From Neckera pumila (taxonomy: Eukaryota > Streptophyta > Bryopsida > Hypnales > Neckeraceae), in the NCBI GenBank assembly GCA_963969595.1, contig OZ018409.1, positions 47,181,528-47,245,527 of the forward strand: a DNA stretch of 64,000 nucleotides, read 5' to 3'. Below are positions 1-10,884 of this stretch, piece after piece. Positions within the stretch are counted from its first letter, which is position 1, and every line of letters begins with the position of its first letter. The notes under the pieces were generated by a model. It was not told the DNA's origin. It ran no database searches and saw nothing but the letters and a program-made list of their open reading frames with translations. A program made the translations under genes and the position numbers.

Positions 1-1667
1 AGGCTGAGATGATAGCCTTCAGAGAGGACAAAGCCGCAGTTCAAGAAATGGCAAAAGCATTCCGGAAGGTGGCCAAGTTTGTAAAGGCCACCCTCGGAGA
101 GTCTGGATCTGTCGCGGTCAAGGCGAAATTATTTGATGAAGGGGTGCATGAGGAAAAAAAGGTATCCGGTTCCTGGATAGTTTGGATCCTGACCAATTTC
201 ACCGATTGAATGAAGGTGTCAATGGTGGCGGCCAGGGAGGCAGCCAATCGGATGGACATTAGCAACCAGAAGCTGAACGGGTCCATGTACTCTCGGGAGA
301 TCCAACTTTTGGACCTCTCGCTATCGGATTTGTTTGCAGCCGAAGGATTGAATCTGAGGGAGCCCAAGGATCAGATGCTCGAGTCAAGAAAGAGTCACTG
401 AAGGCCTGGGCCTGGGCAACCAATTCATTTGGATTCATCGCTAGGATCAGATCTTCCAGATCCTACTGCCGGGGAGCGGAGTAGGAACTTGACTGAAGTT
501 TTCAACCAACTTCTCGTGGAACCCAAGAGTCCTATGCTGGGTGGGGGAGTTGGATAGTAGGTACGTAGGTAGGAATATAATTTTTTTAAGATAGTTAGGA
601 ACGGATTGGATGTTGATGCGGTTTGGCCAGTTAGGATTGGACTCGGATGTCCAGCGCAAATTTTTGGGGGCCTTTTTGCCTTTGTGATCAAGTTGTATAT
701 AAGTCAACCCTTGCTTGAGAGCTGCAAGTCTTTTTGCCCAAAATTTGTGTATGTTTTCTCTTGGCTTCTTGTTGCGTGTCTCTACCGTGTGTGGCAGGGT
801 TGTATGGTGAGGAGTTAGGAAGGCACATACTGGTTTGGGTGTGATTTCTCCCTTTGGTGTTTTTGTTTTTGATCTTATGTGCAAGTGAGCAGGTTGTGAA
901 AGATTTGGGAGTAGATTTCAGTTCCTCAGCATTTCTAGGGTTTAGGATTCCGGACGAGACAGCCGTTATTAGGCTAGGCGGATAGGGAGGGATTCCTTAG
1001 TCGCGCTAGAATTCTTGAGTGGGAAATCCGGTTGAGTGTCCGATCTCCTTAGAGATCTCGCTGCCCTAGTTGGCAAACGGAAGAACTTTAGTTAATGTTA
1101 GAATGAACGGGTTCACTTGCAATCGCCTGACTTCGTACAGACGGAACTTGGTGCTAAGGTCGTTGTAGTATGAAAGGATTGTACGGGGGGTCTTTGTGTG
1201 ACTGGAAATCCGGAGAGTTCTCTGGATTGCTGTGAAGGATCAAACCGGATCTGGATTAGTGTAGGAAATTGGAGAATAGAGAAGTGGGTCTTTAACCAAT
1301 ATAAGTCACGGAAGGAGTGGTGGGCCTGCCGCTCTCAAAAGCAAGCGGCGAACCCTTTGATGGTGAAACAAAGGTAAAATTAAATTGGATGGGAGTAAGT
1401 GTGGATGTGAGATGATCAGACCGGTTCGGAAAGTTGGCTGGATCGGGAAAGGAGAAGAAGGTCTGATTGTAATTTTTGGTGTTGTTGTGTTTCCGGTTAT
1501 GGTGTTAGGACTGGAAGAGGAAATATAGGTATTGACTGAGCTTAGAGATCAAATAAGGCTACATACTTCACAAAATCTCGCGGGTTTGATTTTTAGAGTC
1601 ACTTTGTTATACTTTAAAGTGGTTTTTGGTAGTATAACTAGGAATTTGCTTGCCCTGTGCTGCGACA
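1..1667 (+). mobile_element. LTR unit F, 3' part (window-truncated)
   Basis: The right half of a large TG...CA terminal unit of the D family; its left end lies outside the window. It is colinear with 9200-10884 and 11330-13032: the ORF C-terminus, a TATATAAG box at 696-703, a long non-coding 3' part and a terminus reading CTGTGCTGCGACA at 1667. The next five bases, ACAAG (1668-1672), are the likely target duplication, because the sequence that follows is the same family in the opposite orientation (unit E) resuming at that point. F therefore inserted into E. Whether F is a solo LTR or the end of a full element cannot be seen. Confidence 0.75.
3..557 (+). pseudogene. LTR-embedded ORF, C-terminal part (unit F)
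   Basis: One reading frame from the window edge to TAG at 555-557, homologous to the last third of the ORF at 8120-9772. Shared landmarks are a coiled-coil-like stretch rich in E, K and A, then VHEEKKVSGS, then QKLNGSMYSREI, then a Ser/Pro-rich tail ending in SPMLGGGVG. Two in-frame TGA codons (207-209 and 399-401) break it. The first stands where relatives have an arginine codon, so a C-to-T change is likely. Function unknown; see unit D for the best copy. Confidence 0.7.
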
Positions 1668-4463
1668 ACAAGTGTATCTGTTCGTTCCAATGTTAACTAA
1701 AGCTCTTCCGTTTATCAACTAGAGTAGCGAGATTTCTTAGGAGATCGGACACAACCAGATTTTCCATCTAGGAGTTCTAGTGTGACTAAGGAATCCCTTC
1801 TTATCCACCTAGCCTAACAACGATTTTCTTGCCCGGAAATCTAAACCTTAGAAATGCTGAGGAACTAAAATCTACTCCCAACTCTTTCTTTTGTCCACTC
1901 ACTTGCACATAAGATAAAAACAAGAACACCAAGGGGAGAAATCACTCCTAAAAACCACTTGCGCCTTCCTAACTCCTCACCATAGAGTCCTGCCACACAC
2001 GGGAGAGACACACAACAAGAAGCCAATAGAAAGCACAAGCAAAGTTGGGCGAAAAGACTCCCATCTCTCAAACAAGGATTGGCTTTATATACAACTGATT
2101 TACAAAGGCAAAATGGGCCCTAGAAATCCGCGCGGAACTTCCAGGTCCAATCCTAACCGGCTTGACCGGATCAACATCCGATCCGCTCCAAACTATTTTA
2201 CATAGAATTAATTCCTACCTACTTTGCAACTCCCTCACCTAGTGTAGGACTTCTAGATTCCACGGGTAACTGGTTGAAGACATCCTCCAAATTCTTGCTC
2301 CGCTCTCCGATTGCAGGATTTGGAAGATCCGATTCTAGCGATGAATCCAAATGAATTGTTTGTCTAGGTGCAAGTTTAGTCTTTCGTTGACTCTTCTTTG
2401 ATTTGGGAGTCCAATCCTTAGGCTCCCTCGGATTTGATCCTTCTGCCGCAAACGATTTCGACAGCAAGAGATCCAAAAGATGGATTTCTCTAGAGTACAT
2501 GGATCCATTCAGCTTCTGGCTATTAACGTTCATCCGATCAGCTGCCACTCGTGTTCATGCCACCATCATTGCCATTTCCACCCAATCGGTAAAATAGGTC
2601 AGGACCCAAACTATCCGGGAACCAGATACTTTCTTCTCCTCGTGTACTCCCTTGTCAAACAACTCTGTCTCGATTGCGGCGGATTCGGAAGCTTCGAGAG
2701 TGGCCTTCACTGTCTCCGCCACCTTCCGGGTTGCATCCGGCATTCGCCATCTCCCGGACGGCGGTCTTATCTTCTTTGAAGGCGACCATCTCTGCCCTCA
2801 ACGTGTCGACTTCCTCCTGAAGCTAATGAATCTCTACCTCTTGCTTCTTATACTTGTTTGGATTGGTAATGTGTAGTGCTATCTTAGCCGGTAGCGTACT
2901 GTCTATCGGCGCACCCACTAGATCTTTGATACTAGAGAGGGTCCTTCTCTTGACCTCTCAATCCGCTTGTATTCTGCAAAGGATGCCGGTTACTTGATTG
3001 AACGGATCAGTCAAGTCTTTGAGATCTAGTATCTCCACTTCCGATCCCTGTTCTGGAGTAGACCGGTTGATAGGAGGGGTTCATCTCTTATGACGAGGAG
3101 GTGTCTTCATCCGCTTCCTCGTCCTGAGGTGCTCCTCCTCATCTTCTTCTTCCGTCTTTGGTTTGGATCCGGATAATTCCTCCGGTTTGTCATCCGAACC
3201 CGACTCCCCATATTTCAGGATGGATTCCTAAATATTTCACATCTTCTCCTCCATGTCGGTGAGGAGTTGGTTGCGCTGGTAGAGGTGAAAGAGGTAGGGA
3301 CTCAAAGGAGTGGCCCTACTCTTTCCAACTCTAGTAACAAGCTAGAATACCAGATTGTAAAAGATCCCAGCCTAATTTACATTCCGTTCTCCGCTCAAGG
3401 CCCCGAAAATAGTGTTGCCGATAGTCACTGTCATCCTTGTTGGCTTCTCCGAGTGGATGATTGAAATCAAGAACTGGAAAAGGCGGAGGTGTCAGCCGTC
3501 TATGCAATCCGCGACCGCGTATTTGTCCTTGTTGCTTGGCTCTCTATGAAACTTATCATGGATGAACTCACTCAACTCAGCCCTTCGTCCTGCCATGCCT
3601 ACACCCCCCAATCGGAAGTTGTAGACCTTTCTCCACCTCTCTTTTTCCCACTTGGTTGGATGTCCTCGAACAATATTGTCGAATTGATTTGACAGTTTGC
3701 CCTTAAGCTCTCTCACCATCCGCTCTTTTTTAAACTCCTAGGGTTTGTCCATCAATCCCAAACAGCCCATCGCGTTGAGGTCGACCATGAGTTCGGTTTT
3801 TGCCGGTTTCTCAGAGGGGATGACCGAAACTACTTTCCAGAGCTTAATCTTTGAGGAGGAACTGGGCGCTCTCGATCTACTCTCACAAAGCTGAGGCGTG
3901 GATACGGACTTGGCTAGCTAAATCCTTCTTGGTTGCTACCTCATTCTCTCCTAGCCACACGTCTTGTTCCTGACTTTCTCTCGCCCAATCTCAACCAAAA
4001 GACAACACATAACTTGCAACCCATACAATCTCAACCTTTTATGCACTCTAACGCATTCTAACGCACTCGTACTTTAATCTTCATGCATACAACGGCTCTG
4101 GCACAGACAGAGGTATTAAAGCGCTCAAGGTCAGTTCCAAAATTTGAGGAAAGTAAAGGAGCGAAACTGAGGAAGACCAGCCTTTATATAGTTCTAGGAC
4201 CCCTGGCTGGTCATCATGACCTTTTCCGGTCCGATCCATAGCAATCTAGTTCAACCCTAATCTGATCCGAGATAAATTCCGGTTGTGATTCCGCTCCTGA
4301 GTACTAATATTCTGACCCAATTAGATCCAGTTTATCCCTTACTGCATTAGCTTTGTCTATCTTCAATCTTCTTCTGCCTCCTAGCAGGATCCAAATCCTA
4401 ATTACTCATTTCCGTTCCAACTTTTAGGTAAGCACGGGAAAACCAAAAATTCTGGTTGCGACA
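1668..4463 (-). mobile_element. LTR unit E: 3' LTR of gypsy element H
   Basis: Read on the minus strand, this unit starts TGTCGCAACC at 4463, immediately after a purine-rich tract that follows the integrase of element H. That is the arrangement of a polypurine tract and 3' LTR. It contains the same landmarks as unit D in the same order: dyad (4209-4221), TATA box (4183-4188), ORF (3899 to 2219), second TATA-like box near 2075, and the 3' non-coding part. It stops at 1668 where unit F is inserted. The missing end would bring it to about 3.3 kb, matching D1 (3320 bp). Confidence 0.75.
2219..3899 (-). pseudogene. LTR-embedded ORF (unit E), degenerate
   Basis: Homologous to the ORF at 8120-9772 but scattered over frames. 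Recognisable blocks are 3719-3492 (WRKVYNFRLGG, EFIHDKFHREPSNKDKYAV), 2743-2555 (HEEKKVSGSRIV) and 2548-2219 (QKLNGSMYSREIHLLDL to the terminal stop). The start codon of D corresponds to ACG here (3897-3899 on the plus strand reads CGT), so the start is lost. Stops and frameshifts abound. It is the most decayed of the D-type copies, as expected if it is the LTR of the old element H. Confidence 0.65.
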
Positions 4464-4477
4464 TTACCCCTTCCTCA
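4464..4477 (-). other. Polypurine tract of element H
   Basis: On the minus strand TGAGGAAGGGGTAA abuts the TGTCGCAACC start of unit E. A purine run directly before a 3' LTR primes plus-strand DNA synthesis in LTR retroelements. It lies about 130 bp past the last integrase-like residues. This junction is the key evidence that the large ORF-bearing units are LTRs rather than independent transposons. Confidence 0.65.
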
Positions 4478-4609
4478 TTTGTGAGCGTCTCGCGAACATT
4501 ATTTGAAGTTGTCTGAAGAAGTAGCAGCGGTATACTTCTTTACCCTTGATCCCTTTATACAAGTGTCAAACCACTGACCTCGTAGATTTTGTCATTGCAG
4601 GGATCCGTT

Positions 4610-5640
4610 CTAGAAAACTTGGTTGACTCGGAAAGGTCCCATCCATCGAGTATGCAATTTACTTGGAAAATCCTTGTGACGGTTGTCATAGAGGAGAACT
4701 AGTCCTCCTTCTCGGGTTCCGCGATCTGCTAGAAGTTTCAGGTCGTAGTCTTCCTTGCGCCTATTTTGCACTCCTAGGGTTCTCTCCAAGGCTGCATTTT
4801 GGATCTCCTCTAGTTCTTCAATGGCGAGGAGTCGGGGAAGTGTATCCTTTTTTGACTCCGCACTTTGAGCTGCCATGACTCAAAAGTTTCTACGTCCAAC
4901 TCCACTCTATGGATTGCCTCCTAACCAAAGATCAAAAAGTACGGTGTCTTTCCGGTTGTGGTTTTCTTTGTGGTGTTGTACGCATGGACTGCTGAAGGTA
5001 GTTTCTGGTCCCAATCCGTCTTGTGAGCGGAAACAATCTTGTTCAAGATCTTACCAATGATTTTGTTTGCCCGCTCCATTAATCCATTCGCTTTAGGATT
5101 GTAAAGAGTCGTCTTCCGATGCTTGATAAGATACTTGTTGGTTAGGTCAACAATGACATCATTGAGGAAATGGGTTCCTCAATTGCTGACTAGCTCCAGT
5201 GGGTGACCAAACTACATGAGGATTTCCTCAAACAAAAAATTTGCTGAAGTCTTTGCATTGTTCTTCCTTGTTGCTTTGGCCTCCACCCATTTGGTCGCAT
5301 AATTTGTGGCTAGGATAATATACCTCTTCTTCCGTCCACTAACTAGAAAAATGGGTCCAATAAAGTCTATCCTCCATTTCTCAAATGATGCTAGAGGAAT
5401 CATAGGAGTCAGTGGCCAGTGGTTTCGGAAGGATGGTGCTCCTGTCCGCTGACACTAATCACAACTTCGAACAAAATTCCTCACATCTCGGTGTAAATAC
5501 GGCCACCGGTATCCGGTTGATTGGATCCGGTTTATTGTACCTACAAAGGCAAAATGCCCTCCTGAACTTCCAAAATGAAGAGCTTGGATTACTTTCTTCC
5601 ATTCCGGAGGTTCTAGACATCGCCTGAGAACGTCATCCGT
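4610..5640 (-). pseudogene. Integrase of element H
   Basis: From the N-terminus: an HHCC zinc-binding module (about 5560-5440; histidines in ALHFGSSGGHF, cysteines in VRSCDQC), catalytic core with first Asp in WRIDFIGPI (about 5390), the second catalytic region near 5180 and the Glu in ANGLMERANK (about 5080), then a C-terminal GPFRV motif (about 4640). At the second catalytic site the frame reads S-N-stop-G-T-H-F where active enzymes have S-D-x-G-T-H-F, so Asp became Asn and the next codon became TGA. Another stop precedes it near 5212. Inactive; family assignment firm. Confidence 0.85.
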
Positions 5641-6440
5641 TCCTAACTTAAAAAGAACTCCTCTAATCAAAGTATAAGGAGCCACTTTCCTTTGGAAAAT
5701 TTCTTTTTCTTCGTGACTCATCTGTTCCGGATATGTAAACTTCACTAAGTAATCTATGATGTCTTGATAATCAGAAATAGACTCAGTGTTGAGGTAAAAG
5801 ACCTTGACCAAAAGAGAATCTAAATTTTCTATCCCTATCGAATCTGCCACCGGATTCGAGAATTCATCCGGAAACTTGGCAGAGATATCTGCAACAGATT
5901 TCTGTCCTCTCTGCCTTGAGAGGTAATCCGCATTAACATTTGCCTTTCTGGGCTTGACTATAACTTCATAGTCAAACTCTTATAAGAGCAAAATCCATCT
6001 AGCAATCCAGCCTGACAAATTCGGTTTGTTCACAAGGTATTTCAAAGAATCATGATCCATGTGAAAAATTACCTTGTACCCCAGTAAATAATGTCGGAAC
6101 TTCTTACAGGAATACACCACTGCTAGCGCCTCTTGTTCTATGGTTATGTAATTCTATTCTACTCGCATAGTAAATTGGGTTCTCCCACTTCTCTGCGTCG
6201 CATTGCCATATAATGGACCCCAAACACCAATCGGATGCATTGATAGTAACATGGAACTCCTTGGTCCAATCTGAAACTGACAAGATCGGAGCTTTAGCCA
6301 ACTGGATCTTCAGATCTTCAAAGGCTTGCTGTCTCCTTTTGGTCCAAACAAATTCCGTATCTTTCTTAAGAAGTTTTGTGAGTGGAATAGCCCTCTTGGC
6401 ATATCCATTGATGAACCGTCTGTAGTAGCCCGCACATCCA
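5641..6440 (-). pseudogene. RNase H and linker of element H
   Basis: Contains an RNase H-like segment with FHVTINASDWCLGSIIWQ (about 6270-6200) after the connection domain (ILSVSDWTKE), followed by a degraded stretch with several stops and then NVNADYLSRQRG (about 5950-5900), a typical linker before integrase. The usual first acidic residue of plant gypsy RNase H (D in the V-x-x-D-A-S context) reads N here, another likely G-to-A loss. Flanked without gaps by RT and integrase. Confidence 0.75.
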
Positions 6441-7559
6441 AGAAATCTACGGACTTCATTTACGTTGGTTAGAGGTAACAAGAAGAGCATTACTTTCACC
6501 TTCTCCAAGTCCGCCTGTAATCCGGTTCGGCTTTCCACATAACTGAGTAGAATTCCCTATCTCATTCCAAAAAAACATCTTCCCGGATGTAGTTTCAAAC
6601 TGATCTCTCGGCATTTTTGGAATGTCTTCCTCAAACACTCAAGATGACTTTCCCAGTTGTTAAAACCGCAAAGTCTTCTATGAATACCTCAATGAAATGC
6701 CAAAGGAAATCTTTGAAGATGTCCACCATGAGTTGCTGAAATATTCCGGGTGTATTACACAGACCAAACGGAATCCGGTTGAAGGCGTAAGTTCCCCATT
6801 CCGTCGTGAATGTTGTCTTTAGCTGATCGCACCACCGAATGAATACTTAGTTATAACCAAAAAATCCATCTAAGAAGCTGTAGCACTCATGTCCAGCAAC
6901 GTGGTCCAAAATAATGTCAGTGAACGGAAGAGGGAAATAGTCCTTTTTTGGGGCTACGTTCAATTTTCAAAAATCTTGGCAAACTCAGATTTTGACTTTC
7001 CCATCTGCTCTAATCTTCTTTGGAACAACCACAATGGGAGAAACCCATTCAGAGTTGTGGACCAGATAGATGAATCCCGCCTCCAACAATCAATCGATTT
7101 CGTCCTTGACCATCAACGAATACTTGGGATTCAGCCGATATTGTTGCTGTCGGACCGGAATGGATCCTTCCATCAAGTTGATGCAATGCTCTCCTAGATG
7201 AGAGGAAATTTTCTTCTGGTTGAATGGCTCCCAAGCATAAACGTCAAGGTACTCCTTTAGAAGTTGAATAGAACTGGATCTCTCTGTATCCTTCAAGAGT
7301 TTATTAACATAGAAACTCTTGTTGGGTCCAATACTCTCCTTTTCAAAATCAGTGGGTGAGACAACCGGTTTGACTTTTTTTGAGTACCCTTCCTCCGGAA
7401 AGGAAGCTAAATTTTCCCAACCAGATTCTCTTATCTCACCTTCACTCGTCGAAAGATTTTTGCTCCTAATCTGCTAAGCAATCCACTCAGCTGTGAGCGG
7501 AACACTCAACTCCCCTAAGGATTGATCTTCCAACACTGTCTCTTGGATTTCTCCCGGTT
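6441..7559 (-). pseudogene. Reverse transcriptase of element H
   Basis: RT motifs in order on the minus strand: RQQQYRLNPKYSLMVKDEID (about 7150), SEWVSPIVVVPKK (about 7050), TEWGTYAFNRIPFGLCNTPG (about 6790), the active-site box at 6673-6684, and FLGCAGYYRRFI (about 6440). The active site, usually F/Y-x-D-D, reads F-I-E-D, so the first catalytic Asp is Glu. Stops interrupt motifs (for example KVKI-stop-VCQDF-stop-KL). 7230-7559 is the protease-RT linker, cut at the D insertion site (TSD CATGC 7560-7564). Confidence 0.87.
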
Positions 7560-7808
7560 CATGCTGTCGCAACCAAAATTTCTAGTTTTCCTTTGCTTAT
7601 CTAAATATTGGAACGAAAACGGGTAATTAAGATCCGTATCCGATTAGAGGAGTAGAAGGAAATTGGAGATAAACAACGCTAATCCAATAAGGAGAAAACT
7701 GTATCTGATCCGGTCAGAATGTTAGTATTCAGGAGCGGAATCACATCCGGATCTCACCTCAGATCGGATTAGGGTTGGACCGGATTGATAAAGGACCAGA
7801 CCGGAAAA

Positions 7809-7847
7809 GGTCATGATGACCTGCCAGGGGTCCTGGGACTATATAAA
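7809..7847 (+). promoter_or_regulatory. Upstream LTR promoter: dyad plus TATA box
   Basis: GGTCATGATGACC (7809-7821) is a 6-bp inverted repeat around one base. TATAAA at 7842-7847 follows 20 bp later, about 270 bp before the ORF ATG at 8120. The same dyad and TATA with the same spacing occur in unit E on the minus strand (4209-4221 and 4183-4188), although the surrounding sequence has diverged. The position fits a promoter for the LTR ORF. Confidence 0.55.
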
Positions 7848-8119
7848 GGTTGGTCGTCCTCATTTTCACTCCTTTACTTCCCTCGAACTCTGGAGCTGAT
7901 CTTGAGCACTTTTACGCCTCCGTCTGCACCAGAGCCGTTGTATGTGTGTGCGCTTCCGGTCGGGCATGTCCGAGAGTGTAGGAAAGGTAGAAAGCATGTG
8001 GGTTGCAAGTTTTGTGGTGTTTTCCGGTTGAGATTGGACGAGAGGAAGTGAGGAACGAGACGTGCGGCTAGGAGAGAGTGAGGTAGCGATCGGTAAGGGT
8101 CCAGTGGCCACTAGTGTCC

Positions 8120-9772
8120 ATGCCTCAGCTGCGTAAGACCAGACCGGGCGCTCCCAGTTCCTCCTCCGACGTCAAGCTCCGGAAGATAGTTCCGGTCATT
8201 CCTATGGAAGAACCGGCCCGGACTGAGCTGATGGAGGATCTCAACGCCATGGGGTGCCTCGTCCTGATGGATAAACCGTGGGTGTTTCATGAGGAGCGGA
8301 TGGTGAGGGAGATCAAGTGCAAGGTGTCGAACGAGTTCGACAACACTCTCCGGGGCCGCCCGACCGAATGGGAAGAAGAACGATGGAGGGAAGTTTACAA
8401 CTTCCGGATGGGAGGTTCCGGTATGGCCGGGCGGAAGGACGAGTTCATCCATGACAAGTTTCATGGGGAGCCAAGTAACAAGGACAGGTACGCGGTCGCA
8501 GACTGTAAGAATGACTGGCATCGTAACCTCCTTTAGTTCCTGGTTCCGATCATCCACCTGGAGAAGCCAACGAGGGTGACGATGACCATTGGCAACACCA
8601 TTTTTGGTTCCCTGAGCGGGGAACGGAAGGTGAACTGGGCTCGGATCTTTTCCAATCTGGTGTCCCAGTTGGTGACGAGGATTGGAAAGAGTAGGGCCAC
8701 TCCTTTGAGTCCCTACCTTTTCCACCTCTACCAGAGGAACCAACTTCTCACTCTGATTGAGGAGAAGACGTGGGGTATTCAGGAGTCGATCCTGAAGTAT
8801 GGAGAGTCGGGTTCGGATGACGAGGTAGAGGAACAAACCGGATCCGAACCCGAGACGGAAGAAGAAGAAGAGGAAGAGCCGTCTCGACAGAGGAAGCGTC
8901 AGGACACAACGCCTCCTCATAAGAGAAGACCCCCCTTGAATCCCGGGTCCACACCAAAACAGGGACCGGATGTTGAGATGTTGGATCTCGAGGATCCGAC
9001 CGATCCATTCAACCAGTTATTGGTTGTCCTGGCCGGAATACGGGCGGACTGGGAAGTCAAGCGGAGGACTTTGACCACTATCTCGGAACTAGTGGGTGCA
9101 CTAGTCGATAGCGATTTGCCGGATAAGGTGGGGCAATTCCTAGCCAATCCGGAAGAGAACCGGAAACAGGAGACGGAGATCTGTCAACTTCAGGAGGAAG
9201 TTGATACTCTGAGGGCGGACATGGTCACCCTCAGGGAAGACAAGGCAGCAGTCCGAGAGATGGCGGAGGCAACCCGGAAGGTGGCTGAGTCGGTGAAGGG
9301 CACTCTTGGAGAGTTCGGATCCACCGCAGTCAAGGCGGCCTTATTTGACCAAGGGATGCACGAGGAGAAGAAGGTATCCGGTTCCCGGATAGTTCGGATC
9401 CTCAGCGACTTCACCGATCGGGTGGAAGCATCCTTAGTGGCAGCACGAGAGGTGGCCGACCGGATGGACATCAGCAGTCAGAAGCTGAACGGGTCCTTAT
9501 TCTCCCAGGAAATCCACTTCTCGGACATTTCGATGCCGGATTTGTTTCCAGCAGGAGGATTGAATCCGGGTGAGCGCAAGGATCATACACCCGAGTCACG
9601 GAAGAGTCACAGGAGACCTGGAACGGGGCAGCCAATTCAGATAGATTCGTCGCCCGGGTCAGATCTTCCGAATCCAGCTGTCGGTGAACGGAGTCGGAAC
9701 TTGGCGGATGTCTTCAATCAATTGCCCGAGGAACCTAGGAGTCCTACGCTGGGCGGGGGAATTGGAGAGTAG
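8120..9772 (+). pseudogene. LTR-embedded ORF, best copy (unit D1)
   Basis: A 550-codon frame from ATG 8120 to TAG at 9770-9772, broken only by one in-frame TAG (8534-8536). At that position the B, A and C copies read N, E and Q, so a CAG-to-TAG change is likely. Layout: an N-terminal globular part (residues 1-200) with WREVYNF and KPTRVTMTIGNTIFGSL; an acidic run of Glu (about 255); basic patches; a long coiled-coil-like segment (about 330-430); and a Ser/Pro-rich tail. The N-terminal part resembles in layout the 'putative plant transposon protein' domains linked to plant gypsy elements. That link is from memory. The role is unknown. Confidence 0.7.
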
Positions 9773-9912
9773 GATAGGAAGTTAGTAGGAATGTAAAATA
9801 TTTGTAAGATAGTTAGGACCGGATCGGATGACTATCCGGTCTGGCTTGTTAGGATCGGATCCGGATTTTCAGCGCGGATTTTGAGGTCCCTTTTTGCTTT
9901 GTAATCAAGTTG

Positions 9913-9920
9913 TATATAAG
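9913..9920 (+). promoter_or_regulatory. Second LTR TATA box downstream of the ORF
   Basis: TATATAAG in the context AGTTGTATATAAGTCA, 140 bp after the ORF stop. It is conserved in F (696-703), D2 (about 12062-12069) and E (near 2075 on the minus strand), always between ORF and LTR 3' end. If this is the main genomic promoter, the ORF belongs to U3, with about 940 bp of R-U5 downstream. Confidence 0.5.
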
Positions 9921-10884
9921 TCAACCCCCGCTTGGGAGCTGGGAGAGTTTTTCACCTCATTTTTGCGTACGTCTTCTCTTGGCGTCTTGTTGTGTGTCTC
10001 TCCCGTATGCGGCAGGGTCGTGTGGCGAGGAGTTAGGAAGGCGCGTGCTAGTGTGGGTGTGATTTCTCCCTTTGGCGTGTTTGTTTTGGTCTTATGTGCA
10101 GGTGAGCGGGTTGCAAAAGCGTTGGGAGTGGATTCCAGTTCCTCAGGAGCCCTAGAGTTTAGAATTCCGGGCTAGACAGCTGTTGTTAGGCTAGGCGAAT
10201 AGGGAGAGATTCCTTAGTCGTGCTAGAACTCCTGGGTGTGAAATCTGGTTGAGTGTCCGATCTCCTGAGAGATCTCGCCGCCTCATTGGGCAAACGGAAG
10301 AACTTTAGTAGAGGTTGGAACGGATGGGTTCACTTGCAGCCGCCTGGCTTCGCACAGACAGAACGGGGTACTAAGGTCGTTGTAGTATGGAAGGGCCGTA
10401 CGGGGGGGTCTTTGTGTGACCAGTGATCCGGAGAGTTTTCTGGGTTGCTGTGAAGGATCAAACCGGGTCCGGGTTAGTGTAGAGAATTGAAGAAAGAAGA
10501 AGTGGGTCTTCAGCCACTATAATTCACGGAAGGAGCGGCGGGCCTGCCACTCTCAAAAACAAGGGGCGATCCCTCTGATGGTGAAACAGAGGTAAAACTA
10601 AACCGGGTAGTAGTACGAGCGGATGAGAGTTGATTAGACCCAATCGGAATGTGGACCGGATCGGAGAAGTAAGAAAGGGTCTGATTGTAGTTCTGGGTGT
10701 TGTTGTGTTTCCGGTTGTGTGTTTAAACCGGAAGAAGAAATATAGGTACTGACTTAGCTTAGAGACCAAATAAGGCTATCTACTTCACAGAATCTCGCGG
10801 GTTCGATCTTTAGAGTCACTTTGTTATACTTTAAAGTGGTTTTTGGTAGTATAACTGGGAAATTGCTTGCCCTGTGCTACGACA

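Noticed and set aside
8111..8920. 269-codon minus-strand frame
   Set aside because: Antisense shadow of the LTR ORF of unit D1.
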